From: Plantago elongata
Lineage: Eukaryota; Streptophyta; Magnoliopsida; Lamiales; Plantaginaceae
DNA length: 64,000 bases
Reading direction: 5' to 3'
Assembly (NCBI GenBank): GCA_036897095.1
Contig: JAYMSP010000151.1
Location: forward strand, 1-64,000
The translations under genes were made by a program, and so were the position numbers. This document shows, in pieces, positions 1 to 12,130 of the stretch. The notes under the pieces are model-generated. The model saw only the letters and a program-made list of their open reading frames with translations, made no database searches and had not been told where the DNA came from. Each line of letters opens with the position of its first letter. The first letter of the stretch is position 1.

Positions 1-404
1 TTCATTAGAAAACGAAAAGCAGCAGCCTTTTGGTCTTCTCAGTTTTCACTTTGAGCAGGCTGTTTTGTTTGGTTTTACTTTCTAGCAAAACAAGAGACAA
101 AATAGTAAAAAACGAATTTGATTTGTTCTTCCAACACACTTCACAACATCCAATCACAAGAACATTCTAGCGTTTTTTTTGGTAAAAAGGAACTCTTGTG
201 ATACCGAGGTTTGAGGAGATTCAAATAATCTGGATTCGCACGAGAATTGGAATTTGCTTGGAGAGGATCTTGAAGCTGTTGACCCTGTGTTGCACGCTGA
301 CAGCTACAAACTGGAATTGCTATCAAAGTAAGATTACAGTTTATTCAAGCACGTTAAATTACTGTTATCATGTTGGTCTTAAAATTTTTGAAATTCTGCT
401 GCGT

Positions 405-860
405 GTGCTTAGAGTACTATCTGACCTAATATACCAACAGTTTCCTGCCTCCATTTCGTAAGACTAGGTATCATTTAAAGGAGTGGACTGACTCGAACAT
501 GAGGCCAAGCAATCTAAAAGAATATTTCAATTAAAAATATGCGTCGGCTAGAAAAGTTGTTAAGTGTACATTTGAATTGTTGAAGAAGAGGTTTGTTATT
601 TTATGTACACCATATATCTATCCGCTTGATACTCAAAGCGATATATAATAGCTTGATACCTAGTACATAACTTCATGATAGAGGCTGTAAGTGGTGACTT
701 GCTAATGAATGAGGAAGATGTTGCAATTGAGGATGAAGAAGTATTGTCGGATGGCGAGTTCGAAGTAGATGGCACCGATCTAGAACCAATACGAGAACTG
801 AGCAAGTGTCCATTATGAAAACAATTTAGGCGTGATTTAGCGAATCACATTTACTTTGGT
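405..860 (+). mobile_element. PIF/Harbinger (HARBI1-like) transposase fragment, C-terminal part
   Basis: Translating the plus strand gives a decayed piece of a DDE_Tnp_4 (HARBI1-type) transposase. A stretch near 455-500 reads FLPPFRKTRYHLKEW, then a degenerate match to the segment holding the catalytic glutamate (ARKVVKCTFELLKKRF, about 545-600), and at 795-855 the tail (FRRDLANHIYFGG). The same blocks occur in the same order in the transposase at 63436-64000, so both belong to one subfamily. This copy has in-frame stops and has lost the sequence between the glutamate block and the acidic tail. No terminal inverted repeats or target duplication were recognised, so the ends are approximate. 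Confidence 0.75.
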
Positions 861-1935
861 GGAATAAAAGAAGGGCACACGGGCAGGTGTGAAGGGGATA
901 TAAGTTGATGAAGAGAAGAAGTCCACTTTGGTTTTAAACTTTTGTGTTTCTTCAAGATGTTTGGATTGTGAATTCCTTCATGATTTGATAGTATTGTACT
1001 TGAACTAATTCTACTTGTGATGTTTAATTGTTTAGTTTGTCTGAGGGAATTAATATTTGAATTTACTTTCACTTGATCTTTTGTCTACTATCTTACTATG
1101 TATTGTATTTGTGTTTGTGAACTCATGAAGTAGAATTAGCATTAATAGTATTATGCTCTGGATGTTGCATGATCCTTAGTTATTTGGTTGTTCTTTGTTG
1201 TTGGATAAAGTTGGAGATGGCTCAGTACTTGGAGAGCATCGAGGATGACATTAATGGCGGTGACCCCCCAACACTTAATTCGTCAAGCTAGTCAAGTTAC
1301 TCAAGCCACACTTGATGTACTCTGCTTGATTAAAATAATTTGGGATGAATTGATGTTTCTTTGCAGCTATGGTGTACATCTTTGTTTCATTTACATTTTG
1401 GGAAGAGATTTAAAATATTACATAGACTCTTTCAATGTTTTTTCTAAATTTATTTTAAATTATGCCCATGTAATATAAGCAATCATGGATAGTTCACCTG
1501 ACAACATATATAATCTACATTACTACATATTTTACCACACTTGCCAAGTATATATAGCAATTGCTATCATGTATCCAGAAACATAAGTATTGGAAGATAT
1601 TTGTGACAATGTGAGACCTCAAACATATACTGATGTTCTTATAATGTTATGTCCTCTTCAACCGAAAATTTTAAAACTAAATTGACCTGAATTGATTTGA
1701 GCTGACTTGAATTGATCTGAATCATAATATAAAATATAATTAAGCAAACTTAAACTGAACTGAAAAAGTTTTGTGACAAAGTGAACAAAGCCCAAGTACT
1801 ATGAATTATGTTTTAGATAATTCACTAATATTTTATGAGTGAAAGTTTTATGTCATTGTTTTATGTATTATATGTAATCGATGTCCTTAATAACCTTACA
1901 AACATACTGTCAACTTGTGGAGTGGTTTAGGCGAC
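861..1935. other. Intergenic, no gene recognised
   Basis: AT-rich sequence without a supported gene. A short open stretch starting with ATG at 1217 encodes about 25 residues rich in acidic and Gly/Pro residues and then meets stops; it may be debris of the neighbouring Harbinger element. At 1680-1770 lies one of the degenerate GAACTGAATTGAA-type repeats that recur elsewhere in the window. Confidence 0.5.
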
Positions 1936-2288
1936 TGACAAGAGGCAAGAGTGGAAAGGATGTTGTATTATGTGCTCGTTGCAGAGACAATTTATCATAT
2001 ATGGCAGGCAAATGAGAAGATCTTCCAACAACGTGACTTGGATATGCAAGCTATCGTCGGTCCATCATACACATCACGACTATGCGATGCACTGGTCAAC
2101 GTGCAGTAGCTTTGGTCCACGGGCTGGACTAGTTCCTTTACTTGATTTCATTATTGTTTTTTCTTAGTCTATTTGTATATCTAGATAGTCTCGATTTGGG
2201 CTTGGACGTTCCTGTCAGCCCCTTAATGTACGTACATTGTTTTTTGGTATCAATAAGACAAAGTTCCTATCGTTCCGAAAAAAAAAAT
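1936..2288 (+). mobile_element. LINE (L1-type) 3' end with zf-RVT remnant and A tail
   Basis: The plus strand encodes a short peptide of the kind found at the C-terminus of plant L1 reverse transcriptase proteins (zf-RVT region): a run ending AETIYHIWQANEKIFQQRD at about 1975-2035. After about 250 bases of 3' untranslated sequence comes an A run at 2278-2287. The copy is 5' truncated, which is usual for LINE insertions made by incomplete target-primed reverse transcription. No target duplication was found. Confidence 0.7.
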
Positions 2289-4130
2289 TTCCTTACAAAC
2301 ATGTTGTGTTGTTAAGATGTATGAATTAATGTTTCAAATCTCTAATGTTTTATGAGTAAACATTTATGTCATCGTTTGTGTATATATATGTAATCAATGT
2401 TCTTAATAAAAATATGTAATTTTTTTAATATAATTGTCATGTTTGTGTCTCTTTTAGTATTTCTATAAAGAAAGTACCTCAAAATACTTTTTCATTTTGC
2501 AAATAAACTAAAAAATTTCAAATTCACTACACTTGACAACAATATATCCCAATTACTAATATATACTTACTTTGTTCCAGAATCTTTGGACTAGTATTGA
2601 TGGGCACCGCGGTTAGCGTGGTGCTCCAGTTCTAGTATGTAATATAGTTGCAATACAATTAAATTTAAATACCTAACACTTTTTTTCCGTGAACCACCGG
2701 GTGCCATGAGAAGCGGAAATTGCATGGTTTTTTTTGTTGGAATCATCGTTATCATCACACTAAGCAATTGCTTACTTGACTCACTTCTTCATGAAAAAAT
2801 GATCTCCTGAATCCCATGTTACATAAAAATTGATTATAATTGGCAGTTAACTTGCATTTACTTCATCACACCAAACAACAATTATTTAACCACCATAAAA
2901 AATGTGTAAATTTACCAATTAAACATATACTATAGCAGTGAACAAGTGACTTCTATTCTCTTATGAAATAATTAGCTCATTTTTGTTCCAATTAGTACTT
3001 TTGTATACTGATTTTTCTTTTTGTAAGTTTGGCATTCAATAAGTAGCAAGTAGCCAAGTACCCTATTTAATTGGATAGGTCTAAAAGCTATTCATTAACA
3101 TATTCTAAAGAAAAGTACTTGCTAGTTAATTAAGTAATCATTTCTCCTCTTAGAGCCAAATGCAAAACTTGTTACAATACACATGCATTATGGTGGTTGA
3201 TTTCACACAAACATGAGGGGTAAAATCGCGTATTGTTGCATGTAATATGTTAACATTGAATACAAATAAAAAATCAAATATTGAATAATTAATCATTTAG
3301 CAAATTAAAATGGAAGTATTTAGAAAAAATGGGTAAGCCCTTGTTTGTTTGCACAATAAGTTACTATAGTAGATAAGTTGATCAGCTCAAAATTCGTTGA
3401 AAGGACCCAGATGTAATTGTTCAACTTACAGAGATTTATATGCAACTGAGGCTTCTAACCGGGGAGGTATATGTAATAGATCAGAGATAAATATGTTACG
3501 TGTGTATATCTTGGATAAGTAGGAGTATTTTGTGACATGAAGTATTTGTAAGGGTTGGTAGAATATTAAATCTTATTTTGTGTTACGACATATCAACTTA
3601 TTCCATTTTAAGGGTGTATAACATTTCTTATTGGTTGGACCCAAAAAAAAGGGGCTTTATACTAGTAACATGTCGTACGTGCTCCAAACCAGGTCTGATT
3701 TGCACTCCTTCGACGCACCTATGTAGGGAGTTTTAAAAAAATCATACCACACACCTATGAACACAAGGGTACACCAACATAGTTTTGTACTTCTTCATTA
3801 TTTTATTCTTTTTAATGTGAGACAAATTCTTTTAGCAACATGTCTCCATTAGCATCGAGAGATGACTACAAGTGTCTTATACCATTACAAATTTTTTGCA
3901 ACCACTTCACATCAAGATAAGGAACACACAAAAATTGACTCCTAAAAATAATTGTTCCACGATATCCACTCAACAATCCATTCATATAGCATAATTATGT
4001 CCGCCCTCGGTCAACACTTGATTAACTTTTAAAAACCAATTCTCCAAAAAAAGGTACGATTGATAATAATTATTCAACAGTATAACTTAACATGAATAAG
4101 TTTGTATAGTGAACAATAATAATTACTTAA
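2289..4130. other. Intergenic, AT-rich, nothing recognised
   Basis: About 1.8 kb of AT-rich sequence. I see no coding pattern, RNA gene or paired terminal repeats. It lies downstream (3') of the minus-strand peptide gene. Confidence 0.5.
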
Positions 4131-4564
4131 TTACACCGCAAAACAACAACAATGACCACCTTTCTTAGAAGATCCGGGAAAATCTGGCACACAAACACCT
4201 AATGGAACGTCTTTAGCTCTCCCACAATACATGGCACAATCCGGGGATTGATAGCAAAACCCGCGTTTATCGCATGGAGGTTCCACTCTCTTAATTTCTC
4301 CTGCATTTAAACACGTATACTAGAAGTCAATCTCGAGATACAAGTCAGAACGAAGTTACGAGTACAAGCATCTAGTCCAATTGGATAATTATTATTGAAA
4401 ACTACAAATATATGAATTGAGCCAATAGCAAAGAACCAAATAATCTAAAAAAATGATTGATAATTTTATTAAGAAATTAAGGACGTACTGGTTGTGGCAG
4501 AGTGAACAAGAACAAGAGTGCAAAAAAGAGCCACGAAAGCCAATTGGTATTTGAGTAAATCCAT
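4131..4564 (-). CDS. Secreted cysteine-rich defensin-like (DEFL/LCR-type) peptide, two exons
   Basis: Seen: exon 1 is 4564-4489 and exon 2 is 4300-4131, joined across a 188-base intron with donor GTACGT and acceptor TGCAG. The product has 81 residues. Residues 1-22 form a hydrophobic signal peptide (core LAFVALFCTLVLVHS). The mature part has eight cysteines spaced C-x5-C-x5-C-x3-C-x10-C-x13-CCC, with no coding stop before the TAA. A TATA box (CTATAAATAT) lies at 4630-4621, about 57 bases upstream of the ATG. Known: plant defensin-like peptides typically have a signal-peptide exon, one intron and a cysteine-rich exon; they are secreted and act in defence or in pollen and seed signalling. Inference: a secreted DEFL peptide. 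The CCC terminus is unusual for classical defensins, so the exact family is open. Both exons are too short for simple ORF calling. Confidence 0.85.
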
Positions 4565-4620
4565 TTCTTGTTGAATGTTTCGATAAATTATTTCAAGTAG
4601 GAACAATTAAGAAATTGTAG

Positions 4621-4630
4621 ATATTTATAG
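4621..4630 (-). promoter_or_regulatory. TATA box of the defensin-like peptide gene
   Basis: CTATAAATAT on the minus strand, about 57 bases before the start codon at 4564. It is a good match to the plant TATA consensus and is correctly placed for a short leader. Confidence 0.6.
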
Positions 4631-5219
4631 GCTAAATGTAGCATACGATTAAAATAATGTAATAAATATTTTACCAAAATTGGTATCAATATTTAGTAAT
4701 CAAGGTCATATATATAAAATCTGAAATAATTAATTATATGTGTCTTCAATTAAAAGTAAATTTCAATTTTTAATTATATCACAAAAAATATTGAACTTTT
4801 CTTATATCATAAATGATTATTTAATTATTAGTCTTCTATCATTAAAGACACGCTGTAGATTTCTCGCAATAAATAAAGCGTATTATGAACATCGTCTAAA
4901 TTATAACGTGAATATTTTAGTTTTAATTGGGTAAAATTGAAGATAAATTCTCTATCTGTCCATAAACACGTCCTCCCAAATATCGAGATAATTAAAGAGA
5001 GTCTGATTGTTCATTCTAAATTAATCTTAAACTAGGTGAATTATGAAAGCAGAGGCTTCTACCTAGTGGCTTTGACATCTCTTCGTATTAACCAATGAAG
5101 AAATAAAAGATCTAAACAAAGAAGAAGGTGAATTAAATTATGGATTGTTAATTGATTGTTTTTGGGTTGATTTTCATATGGAACCTTCCACAGATTTTAT
5201 AATTACATATTAATTTATA
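4631..5219. other. Upstream region of the peptide gene, AT-rich
   Basis: AT-rich sequence with no coding evidence. It holds the promoter region of the minus-strand peptide gene and ends at the truncated LTR of the fossil element at 5220. Confidence 0.45.
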
Positions 5220-7703
5220 TGTTAAGAGAAAAAGAGAGAAGAGCATGAAGAGAGTAGAGAGTATAATAGGGAAAATAGAAAGTTCATCGAATTTTGCATA
5301 TGCTTTATTCATTTCTCGGTTCAATGTATAACGGTATTTCAAATCTCTTTCGTAGATTTTTCAGTCAGTACTGATAACTGATATCTGAATATTTTGTAGG
5401 TACAATTTCATTTCATATAGGCCATTTCTTAAAATTCAGATGTCTATGCCTTTTATGGCATACATAACTCTTCAAGTGTACCAACTGTCTTAATCTTGTC
5501 ATTTTCTTGTATTGTACTTAGTACTGGAACCAATTTTCACTGAGGTGAATGAATCATTAGTATAATAGGTAAGATATTACCATGCTCATCACATGTCATT
5601 CTATAATTGATATGCAACTCTGTACGCCTCAAAATAGGGTCATAGCGAGTTGACGTTCAAATCATAAAATTTCATGTTTGAACATATCTTGATATAGTAA
5701 CATGAAGCTGAATATTTAATTCATGTTTGAACTTTCAAATATATAGGATCAATTTGATCTACGAATTTTTTACTAGCTTATTCATGTTATTCCTCCCCTA
5801 AGCTAGAAAAACTAGGACTCATTAAAATATAAGGCCCAGCTTATAAGCTTCACGCAGTAGTTCTCTGCGGAGAACAATATTATAGAGAGTCAATATATTT
5901 GCACAGTTGAATTTTTCTCTTGTGTTGAAAATAAATTTGCTCTCGAATTGAAGATCATACTTGTGGGTAAAGATAACATATACATCAATAGTTGTCAACT
6001 TTAAAAGTGTGACTTTTGTTAATTCAAGATCTTCATTTCCAACTTAATTTCAGTGTTGTGTCTTGCCATAATAATAAAATTCAACATGAGATAGCTTTCA
6101 ACAAATAATCATATGGATCTGGCATTTCAATAATGTGACATTTGACACAATCGATATGCCTTTCATAACTGACAAGACTAATCATATCATTTCATTTTAA
6201 AATGTTAGTCTAATATATGTCATTGAGCACAGTTTCATTAAAGTACGAACTCTTGTATGATGATGAAATCAAGCCATGCACTTGTGTTATGTCTTATCGA
6301 CATAAACCATCTTTGGATGGTATATATACGCTTGAACATAATGCTCCCCTTAAATGCTCATGGCATCATTAGTAACTGTCTAATAATACAAGTTATTTTG
6401 ATCATTCATATATTCCAACTACTACAAGTTGAGAAATTTATAAAGATTAATACTACCAACTTCAGGTTGGAAGTTATCACTTTCTTTACATCACCATCAA
6501 TAAGATATACCTAATCAAAGCTACAATATTAAATCATTTGTGAATGGATGTTTGAATATTAACCATGTGTTGATGTATTTATCATGGTCCATAATATGTT
6601 TGCGTACATATCATTGTTTTATATATATATATATATAAACAACCATAATAATTGTACCACTTTTGGTGGTTATATCTTTAAGATTTAAAATTTGTGGATC
6701 TTTGATGGTAAGGTATTCAACCTTTTAAGATTTCATAAATGGTGGTGAAGAAATATATCGCATATGCCTTATCATGGCTTTATACTTTTATCACATATTC
6801 ACTTTGGGAAATATGATTTTTCATTTTATCACCACTTGAAAAGATTTCTTCCAAAATGTGAGTTTGGATATAATTTACCACTAACTATAAAATTAGAGAG
6901 GTTAGATAATAATATGATGAGAAAAATAAATCTTCAAGGAAATAAATTATAAACAAGATAGCACTTATCTTCAATGATGATAAGTAGTAGTATTATCTTT
7001 TCAAAGGATATGTAGCTCCATTGATGACATCATTCGTATGTAAGCTCCATGGCTCGAAACTTGTAAGTGATCAAACTATAATAAACATAGCATCTCCTAT
7101 CGAAATTCTTTGCCACGATCTTAAGTATGTCATTGATATGTCATCTTCCAATTTTGGTTTCATGCATCTTTAGAATGACTACAAGAAGAAAGAACTTATT
7201 AGTATCTAATCTCAAACAGTAAAATAATGAAATGAATAATTATTGAGAAATGAGAGATGGAGGGACGATGTAATAAGAAATCTCTTGTTCATGATCATCA
7301 TCATTCATTGTTAAGTAGAGTTCTCTTCTTCTTCTAGCTTTTCCTTTAGACTCGTAGTGTGCATTCTCTATCAATTGGTTGAGCACTATCGTGCTGATAA
7401 CGTGTTAGGAGAAAAAAGAGAGAAGGGCATGAAGTGAGTAGAGAGTATAATAGAGAAAATAGAAAATTCATTCTTATGTGTTGTGTACAATGAGAGTACA
7501 AATAGTTGTATTTATACAAGTGAGAATGATATGAAAAGAGAAGCCATCTCCACTACTTGTTTATATTAAATTCTTCATCCACTACATTGTAACCTCTGAC
7601 CCACTAACTCATATTAACTACTAACACCATTAATCTATTCATTCATCAATTAACTAATACAACTAATGTCTATTTATCCATAAAATTATGTTAGTACTCA
7701 ACA
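5220..7703 (-). mobile_element. Fossil LTR retrotransposon, minus strand
   Basis: The right LTR is 7403-7703: on the minus strand it begins TGTTGAGTAC and ends TCCTAACA. A primer-binding-type sequence (CGTTATCAGCACG) follows directly at 7402-7390. The left end repeats only the inner LTR sequence (5220-5290, starting TGTTAAGAG on the plus strand), so that LTR is partial. The roughly 2.1-kb interior has no recognisable polyprotein and may be a non-autonomous (LARD-like) derivative or a heavily decayed element; superfamily not assigned. The element is broken and looks old. The (AT)n run near 6621-6638 lies inside it. Confidence 0.7.
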
Positions 7704-8774
7704 ATAATATATAACTTGTTCTATATAATTTTAATAACATCAAGGCCCACGAAATTGACCTTTTGAGAATTAAAACAAGGAAAAACAAATTTTCATCATG
7801 ATTCAATATTAAATTTTGAAAGTGTCAAACAACTTTAGTTTTTCTATTATTTGAAATCTACACAAAACTTTCAAAAAGTGCAATTTAGTCCCTAAAATCT
7901 TTCCAAAGTTTTCATTTAGGTGCAAATTTATATCTATTTAACAAATAAATTATAATTTTGAAGGACTAATCTACCTAATTATTTTTATTACTATCAATTT
8001 TTTTATTTAATTTCTTAAAACAAAATTATTTTATGTTTGTTTTTTTATTTCTTCCATGAAGCTTCCATGGCAGGAAGCTGATTGAAGCTTCCTCCACGAG
8101 AAGCTCCAGATCTCCGATGTGGAGGTGTAAAATTTCGGAATTTATTTTGGATCGTTAATTTGAATTTAAAATGAAGAGGAGAAGTTGAGGGGCTCAAGGA
8201 GGATTACGATTGTTGAACGGGAGTAGAAGACCCAATCTCTTCTTCTTCTTCTTCTTCTTCTTCTTCTTCTTCTTCTTCTTTCGATCGATCTCGATATTAA
8301 ATGATAGTAAGAACGGATTTTGGTTGAATAGAGTAGTTCTTAACTAAAATCGAATCGGGTTTGTGTTATGGATCCGACATAGAAACAAGAAATATGGAGG
8401 TCGAATTTGCAATTCATTTCTACTGATCCATTTTGGATTGTTATTGATGGTTTATATGGAGGAGACGGTGGGTAATCGACCCCGTAACGCTTGCTTGGAT
8501 TACGTGGAGTTTGGAAAGTATTAGAATTCACAGGGACTTGATTAATTGAAAGTTTGCAGAGGCTTGAAGAACCCTTTTTGAGAATTTGAGCAGGACAGGG
8601 GTTGTTTGTAATTTATTTCTATAACCGCAGGCTATGCTATTAATAAATCAACTAAAGATATTTATTGACATCGAAGTTTGTGGTTGAGACTGTTGATTGT
8701 TCATCAGGATGTTTGGGTTTTGAAACCCAGTGTTGCCCAACTTTATTTTCCTTTTTATTCCAGCCCCATTCGTG
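7704..8774. other. Intergenic with CTT microsatellite
   Basis: No gene recognised. A (TTC)n microsatellite runs from about 8238 to 8281. The sequence at 8050-8120 has short repeats around GAAGCTTCC and shares small blocks with 9790-9830 inside the neighbouring inverted-repeat element. Confidence 0.45.
8238..8281 (+). repeat. (TTC)n microsatellite
   Basis: About 14 uninterrupted TTC units. Confidence 0.95.
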
Positions 8775-9053
8775 CCCATAACATTACAGTATAACCTATG
8801 GATGTTATAGAATTACAACCACACCCTTCTAGCCTTTTTAACGTATTTTTTCTAGCTTCATAAATTACCGTTTTACCTTATGACCACTTTATGCCTTTTT
8901 TTTCTACTATAAAACTGTAGTAGGGGCGAGGCAGTGTTTACAAGAGGTGCTTTGGATAATTTGTGGTTGTGTGTGACTTTGGAGGATTTCGCGATTATGC
9001 AAGTTATACTGGATTCATTTCACCTTCAAGGTATGGGGGTTTCCTTGACACTT

Positions 9054-9060
<7 letters not shown>

Positions 9061-9097
<37 letters not shown>

Positions 9098-9107
9098 TGT
9101 GTGTGTT
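9061..9107 (+). repeat. (TG)n microsatellite
   Basis: TG/GT dinucleotide run with one ATG interruption, in the left arm of the long inverted repeat and absent from the right arm. Confidence 0.95.
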
Positions 9108-9246
9108 ATCAATGATGATTACCCTTACATCCCTTTCAGATATTTAGTAAGTGATAGGACAAAGATACTTTGCAATTAAGACGGCACGAAGATGATGGAT
9201 TTGTGAAGATTAATTAGTAGATGATCCGTACTCTGTGATTTGTATT

Positions 9247-9541
9247 CAATGGCGGAGATAAAGGGGTGCGGATGGGTGCGGTCGCACCCCCGAAACTCAA
9301 AGGACCTTGAATATATAGTCTGTTAATTCTATTTTTTTTGTCGAGTGGTATAAATTTAATATTTAATTAATGAATATGTTTGTTAAATATACTCTATCAT
9401 TTTCAACTAATATGTTATGCTCAAGATACGGAAATTACGTCAATTTGTTTCTACATACAAGTTCGATTAACTAGACTTTATTCACCTGGAAAAAAAATTA
9501 CATGTTGCACCCCTCAAATTCGAGTTTTGGCTCCGTCCCTG
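9247..9541 (+). mobile_element. Nested hAT-type MITE with 8-bp target duplication
   Basis: A 295-base element starting CAATGGCGGAG and ending CTCCGTCCCTG, so the terminal inverted repeats are CAATGGCGGAG and CAGGGACGGAG. It is flanked by a perfect 8-bp direct repeat TTTGTATT (9239-9246 and 9542-9549), the size hAT transposases make. The opposite arm of the large inverted repeat contains the uninterrupted counterpart around 10731-10760, which confirms the insertion point. It has no coding capacity. Confidence 0.9.
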
Positions 9542-9874
9542 TTTGTATTGCACATGATACTTGTAGTATTGAAATTGTTGTAGTCGATTAGGAATTTTAA
9601 TTGTTGTAAATACTTTATGAGATTTAGATGTTCTGTTTATCCACTATGGGATATTTGGTACTGGGGATAAATGTATGCTTAGTCTTTGCATGAGCCCATC
9701 TATCACGATAGGCGGTTGGTCGCATCAAAGCGATTTAGTTTCGAGGCGTGATAGGAGCTCTAGTAGCTTCACATGAATATTTTAATCGTCCTACCATGGA
9801 AGGAAGCTCCTAATCTGGAGCTTCTGGGGTTGAAGATCCACAAGCGGAGTTTTCGTTGGTGAATTGAAGGAGGA

Positions 9875-10558
9875 GAAAGAAGGAAAACAAGAAGAAAAAA
9901 AGTTGGAGGAGGAGGAAGAAGAAGATGAGGAGTTTCTTTATGGTTCTATGGTGGGGGCGTAGGGGAGGAGAACAAAATTTTTATACTCTTTACATTTAAA
10001 TTTTATTTTATGTTTCAACAAATAATTTTATAATATACTTTTTTTTTAAATATATTTTACTCTGAGTTATACTTATTTTATTTTTATTTGACGTAAATAT
10101 ATAAAATAGTATAAGGCCATGTTTAGGAACAAATATTAAACAACTTAATTTGTATTTGCAAATACCATAATGGCCTTTTGGACCCGGACTATTTGAGATT
10201 TATCTGATAGTTGAGTTTATACCCCCCCCCCCTCCCCCACGGAGGAGAAAGAAGGAAAAAAAGAAGAAAAGGAGCTGGAGGAGGAGGAAGAAGATGAGGA
10301 GTTTCTTCGTGGTTCTATGGTGGGGGCGTAGGGGAGGAGAACAAAATATTCATACTCTTTACATTTAAATTTTATTTTATATTTCAACAAATAATTTTAT
10401 AATATACTTTTTTTGAATATATTTTACTCTGAGTTATACTTATTTTATCTTTATTTGACGTAAATATATAAAATAGGAACAAATATTAAACAACTTAATT
10501 TGTGTTCACCAACACCATAATGGCATTTTGGACCCGGACTATCCCCCCCCCCCTCCCC
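9875..10558 (+). repeat. Direct tandem duplication, two units of about 320-360 bp, each ended by a poly-C tract
   Basis: Unit 1 starts near 9875 (GGAGGAGAAAGAAGG) and unit 2 near 10241 with the same words. Both continue through a GGAGGAGGAAGAAGATGAGGAG-like block, TTCTATGGTGGGGGCGTAGG, and an AT-rich stretch to TTGGACCCGGACTAT. Each copy is followed, immediately or within 35 bases, by a run of 9-12 C then TCCCC (10220-10237 and 10542-10558). Unit 2 lacks a few blocks of unit 1. The duplication sits at the centre of the long inverted repeat. Confidence 0.85.
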
Positions 10559-11690
10559 GGCGCGACGGCCCTTTTATCGTGGGATGGGCTCACACCAAGA
10601 CGAAGCCTAACTTTAATCCTTAACTCAATATCTCATTGTGGTACAACAACTTATCTAAAAATTCATACAAAGTAATTACAACAATTACAAGTCCTCTATA
10701 CAAGTCAACCATCTCAACAGTATAAATCATCCTATACAATACAAACCTCAGAGTACTCAACAACTATAAAAAAGGTCTTCACAAATCCATCACCCGTCTA
10801 CCGTCTCAACTCCAAAGTAACTCTGTCTAATGTCACTTACTAATATTTGAAAGGGGTGTAAGGGTGAGCTCCTGACACTTTTACCCGGATCAAGTACATA
10901 TAGAAAATTTACATAGATATACACTCGGTTTCATATTTCAAACATAGTCGAAATCATTTGCATGAAACAAATGTCACATTACACAATTTACATTTAGCTC
11001 GAAGAAAATATACACTATGGTCACACACACCGTGGTGGCACACAGACCGGCTCCACATAACATATTCCCTAACACGTAAGGATCCACACATATTCCTTGA
11101 CACATAGGGGTCCATATATAAACATAAGGGAGATCTCAAAAAGCCTGACAATCCCTCAAAATGGTCCACACACTTCATAGACATATTGATGAGCTTAAAC
11201 GTACACATAATCCATGCTTTGTCGAAACACTTTCACAAATCGCATACACAAGTAAAACATTTTATAGATACACATACTTGATCCTTTTACAAAAAGATTA
11301 TTATATCAAGTCCCATAACATGATATAATAATCATAAATTATTTGTCAATCGAAAACTATACATATAGATTTTATATACGGAAAATAGAAGTAAACGTGT
11401 CAAGAGTTTTCCAAACCTCAAGGTCAATATGAATCCATGTCAAACTTAATTAACGACAAAATCCTCCAATAGCTTGCACATCGTATATTCAAAAGTCACC
11501 GTATACCATAATCATCCAAAGCACCAATCACAGACTCCGTCTCATATCCACTATAATTTATAGGTTGATGAGGATATTAGGTAATAAGGGTAAAACGGTA
11601 ATTTCTGGAGTTAGGAAAATAGGATAGGTATGGGATAGGTATTGACTATCAATGTATGTTTGAATTTTTTTTCATAAATTTACAGAAAAT

Positions 11691-12130
11691 TAGGTATAAG
11701 GCCTAAATTTCTTGTCACACTTACAGTGTGAACTAGCATGGAGTGTGGGGATATTGAGTAGATGCTAAACTCTGAATCATCTTGAAATTGATGGATTAAT
11801 GCGGTTCAAAATCTAATTGGAAGAATGTTGTTATGATTCATTCATGTGATTATGAAGGTGCTGAAACTTTTCCTCAATGTTGAGAAAGTGGAATGGACTG
11901 AAACCAAAAATGTAAATGGGCCGAAGAATGTTGGGCCAGCAAGAAAGTTTCATCTCACATTTGTTGATGGACCGGACCTGTTGGATGGTTTCTGTAAGCA
12001 ATTGGAGGCAAAGGCAGTAGACTTGCGAGTCCTTGTAAACTAAGTCGGTTGGTGGATGTAATTGATGTTACGATCATCTATTATGCTCTTGAGCTAATTT
12101 TACATTTGTCGTTTAAAAAAAAAAATATAA
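11691..12130 (+). pseudogene. Unassigned coding-like fragment followed by an A tail
   Basis: A 65-codon open stretch (11846-12043) shows a coding-like composition unlike its AT-rich surroundings; its end reads LEAKAVDLRVLVN. About 70 bases after its stop is a run of 11 A (12114-12124). This could be the 3' end of a LINE or a processed gene copy inserted by LINE machinery. I do not recognise the protein, and no target duplication was found. Confidence 0.35.

Larger units (their letters stand above)
8775..11690. mobile_element. Long inverted-repeat (foldback-like) element
   Basis: Read as reverse complement, the right side (about 10557-11680) aligns with the left side (about 8780-9725) for roughly a kilobase. 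Landmarks: AATTACCGTTTTACC at 8863-8877 pairs with 11589-11603; GGTGCTTTGGAT at 8946-8957 pairs with 11514-11525; the block 9117-9215 pairs with 10770-10870; TGAGCCCATC near 9690 pairs with its complement near 10590. The arms are clearly diverged but collinear. The right arm has about 500 extra bases between about 10880 and 11480. The centre (about 9875-10558) holds a direct duplication. No transposase was seen. It could be a non-autonomous element with very long terminal repeats (Mutator or foldback type) or an inverted genomic duplication; I could not fix the outer ends or a target duplication. Confidence 0.7.

Noticed and set aside
8934-9179. An 81-codon frame with a Val/Cys run
   Set aside because: It is created by the (TG)n microsatellite.
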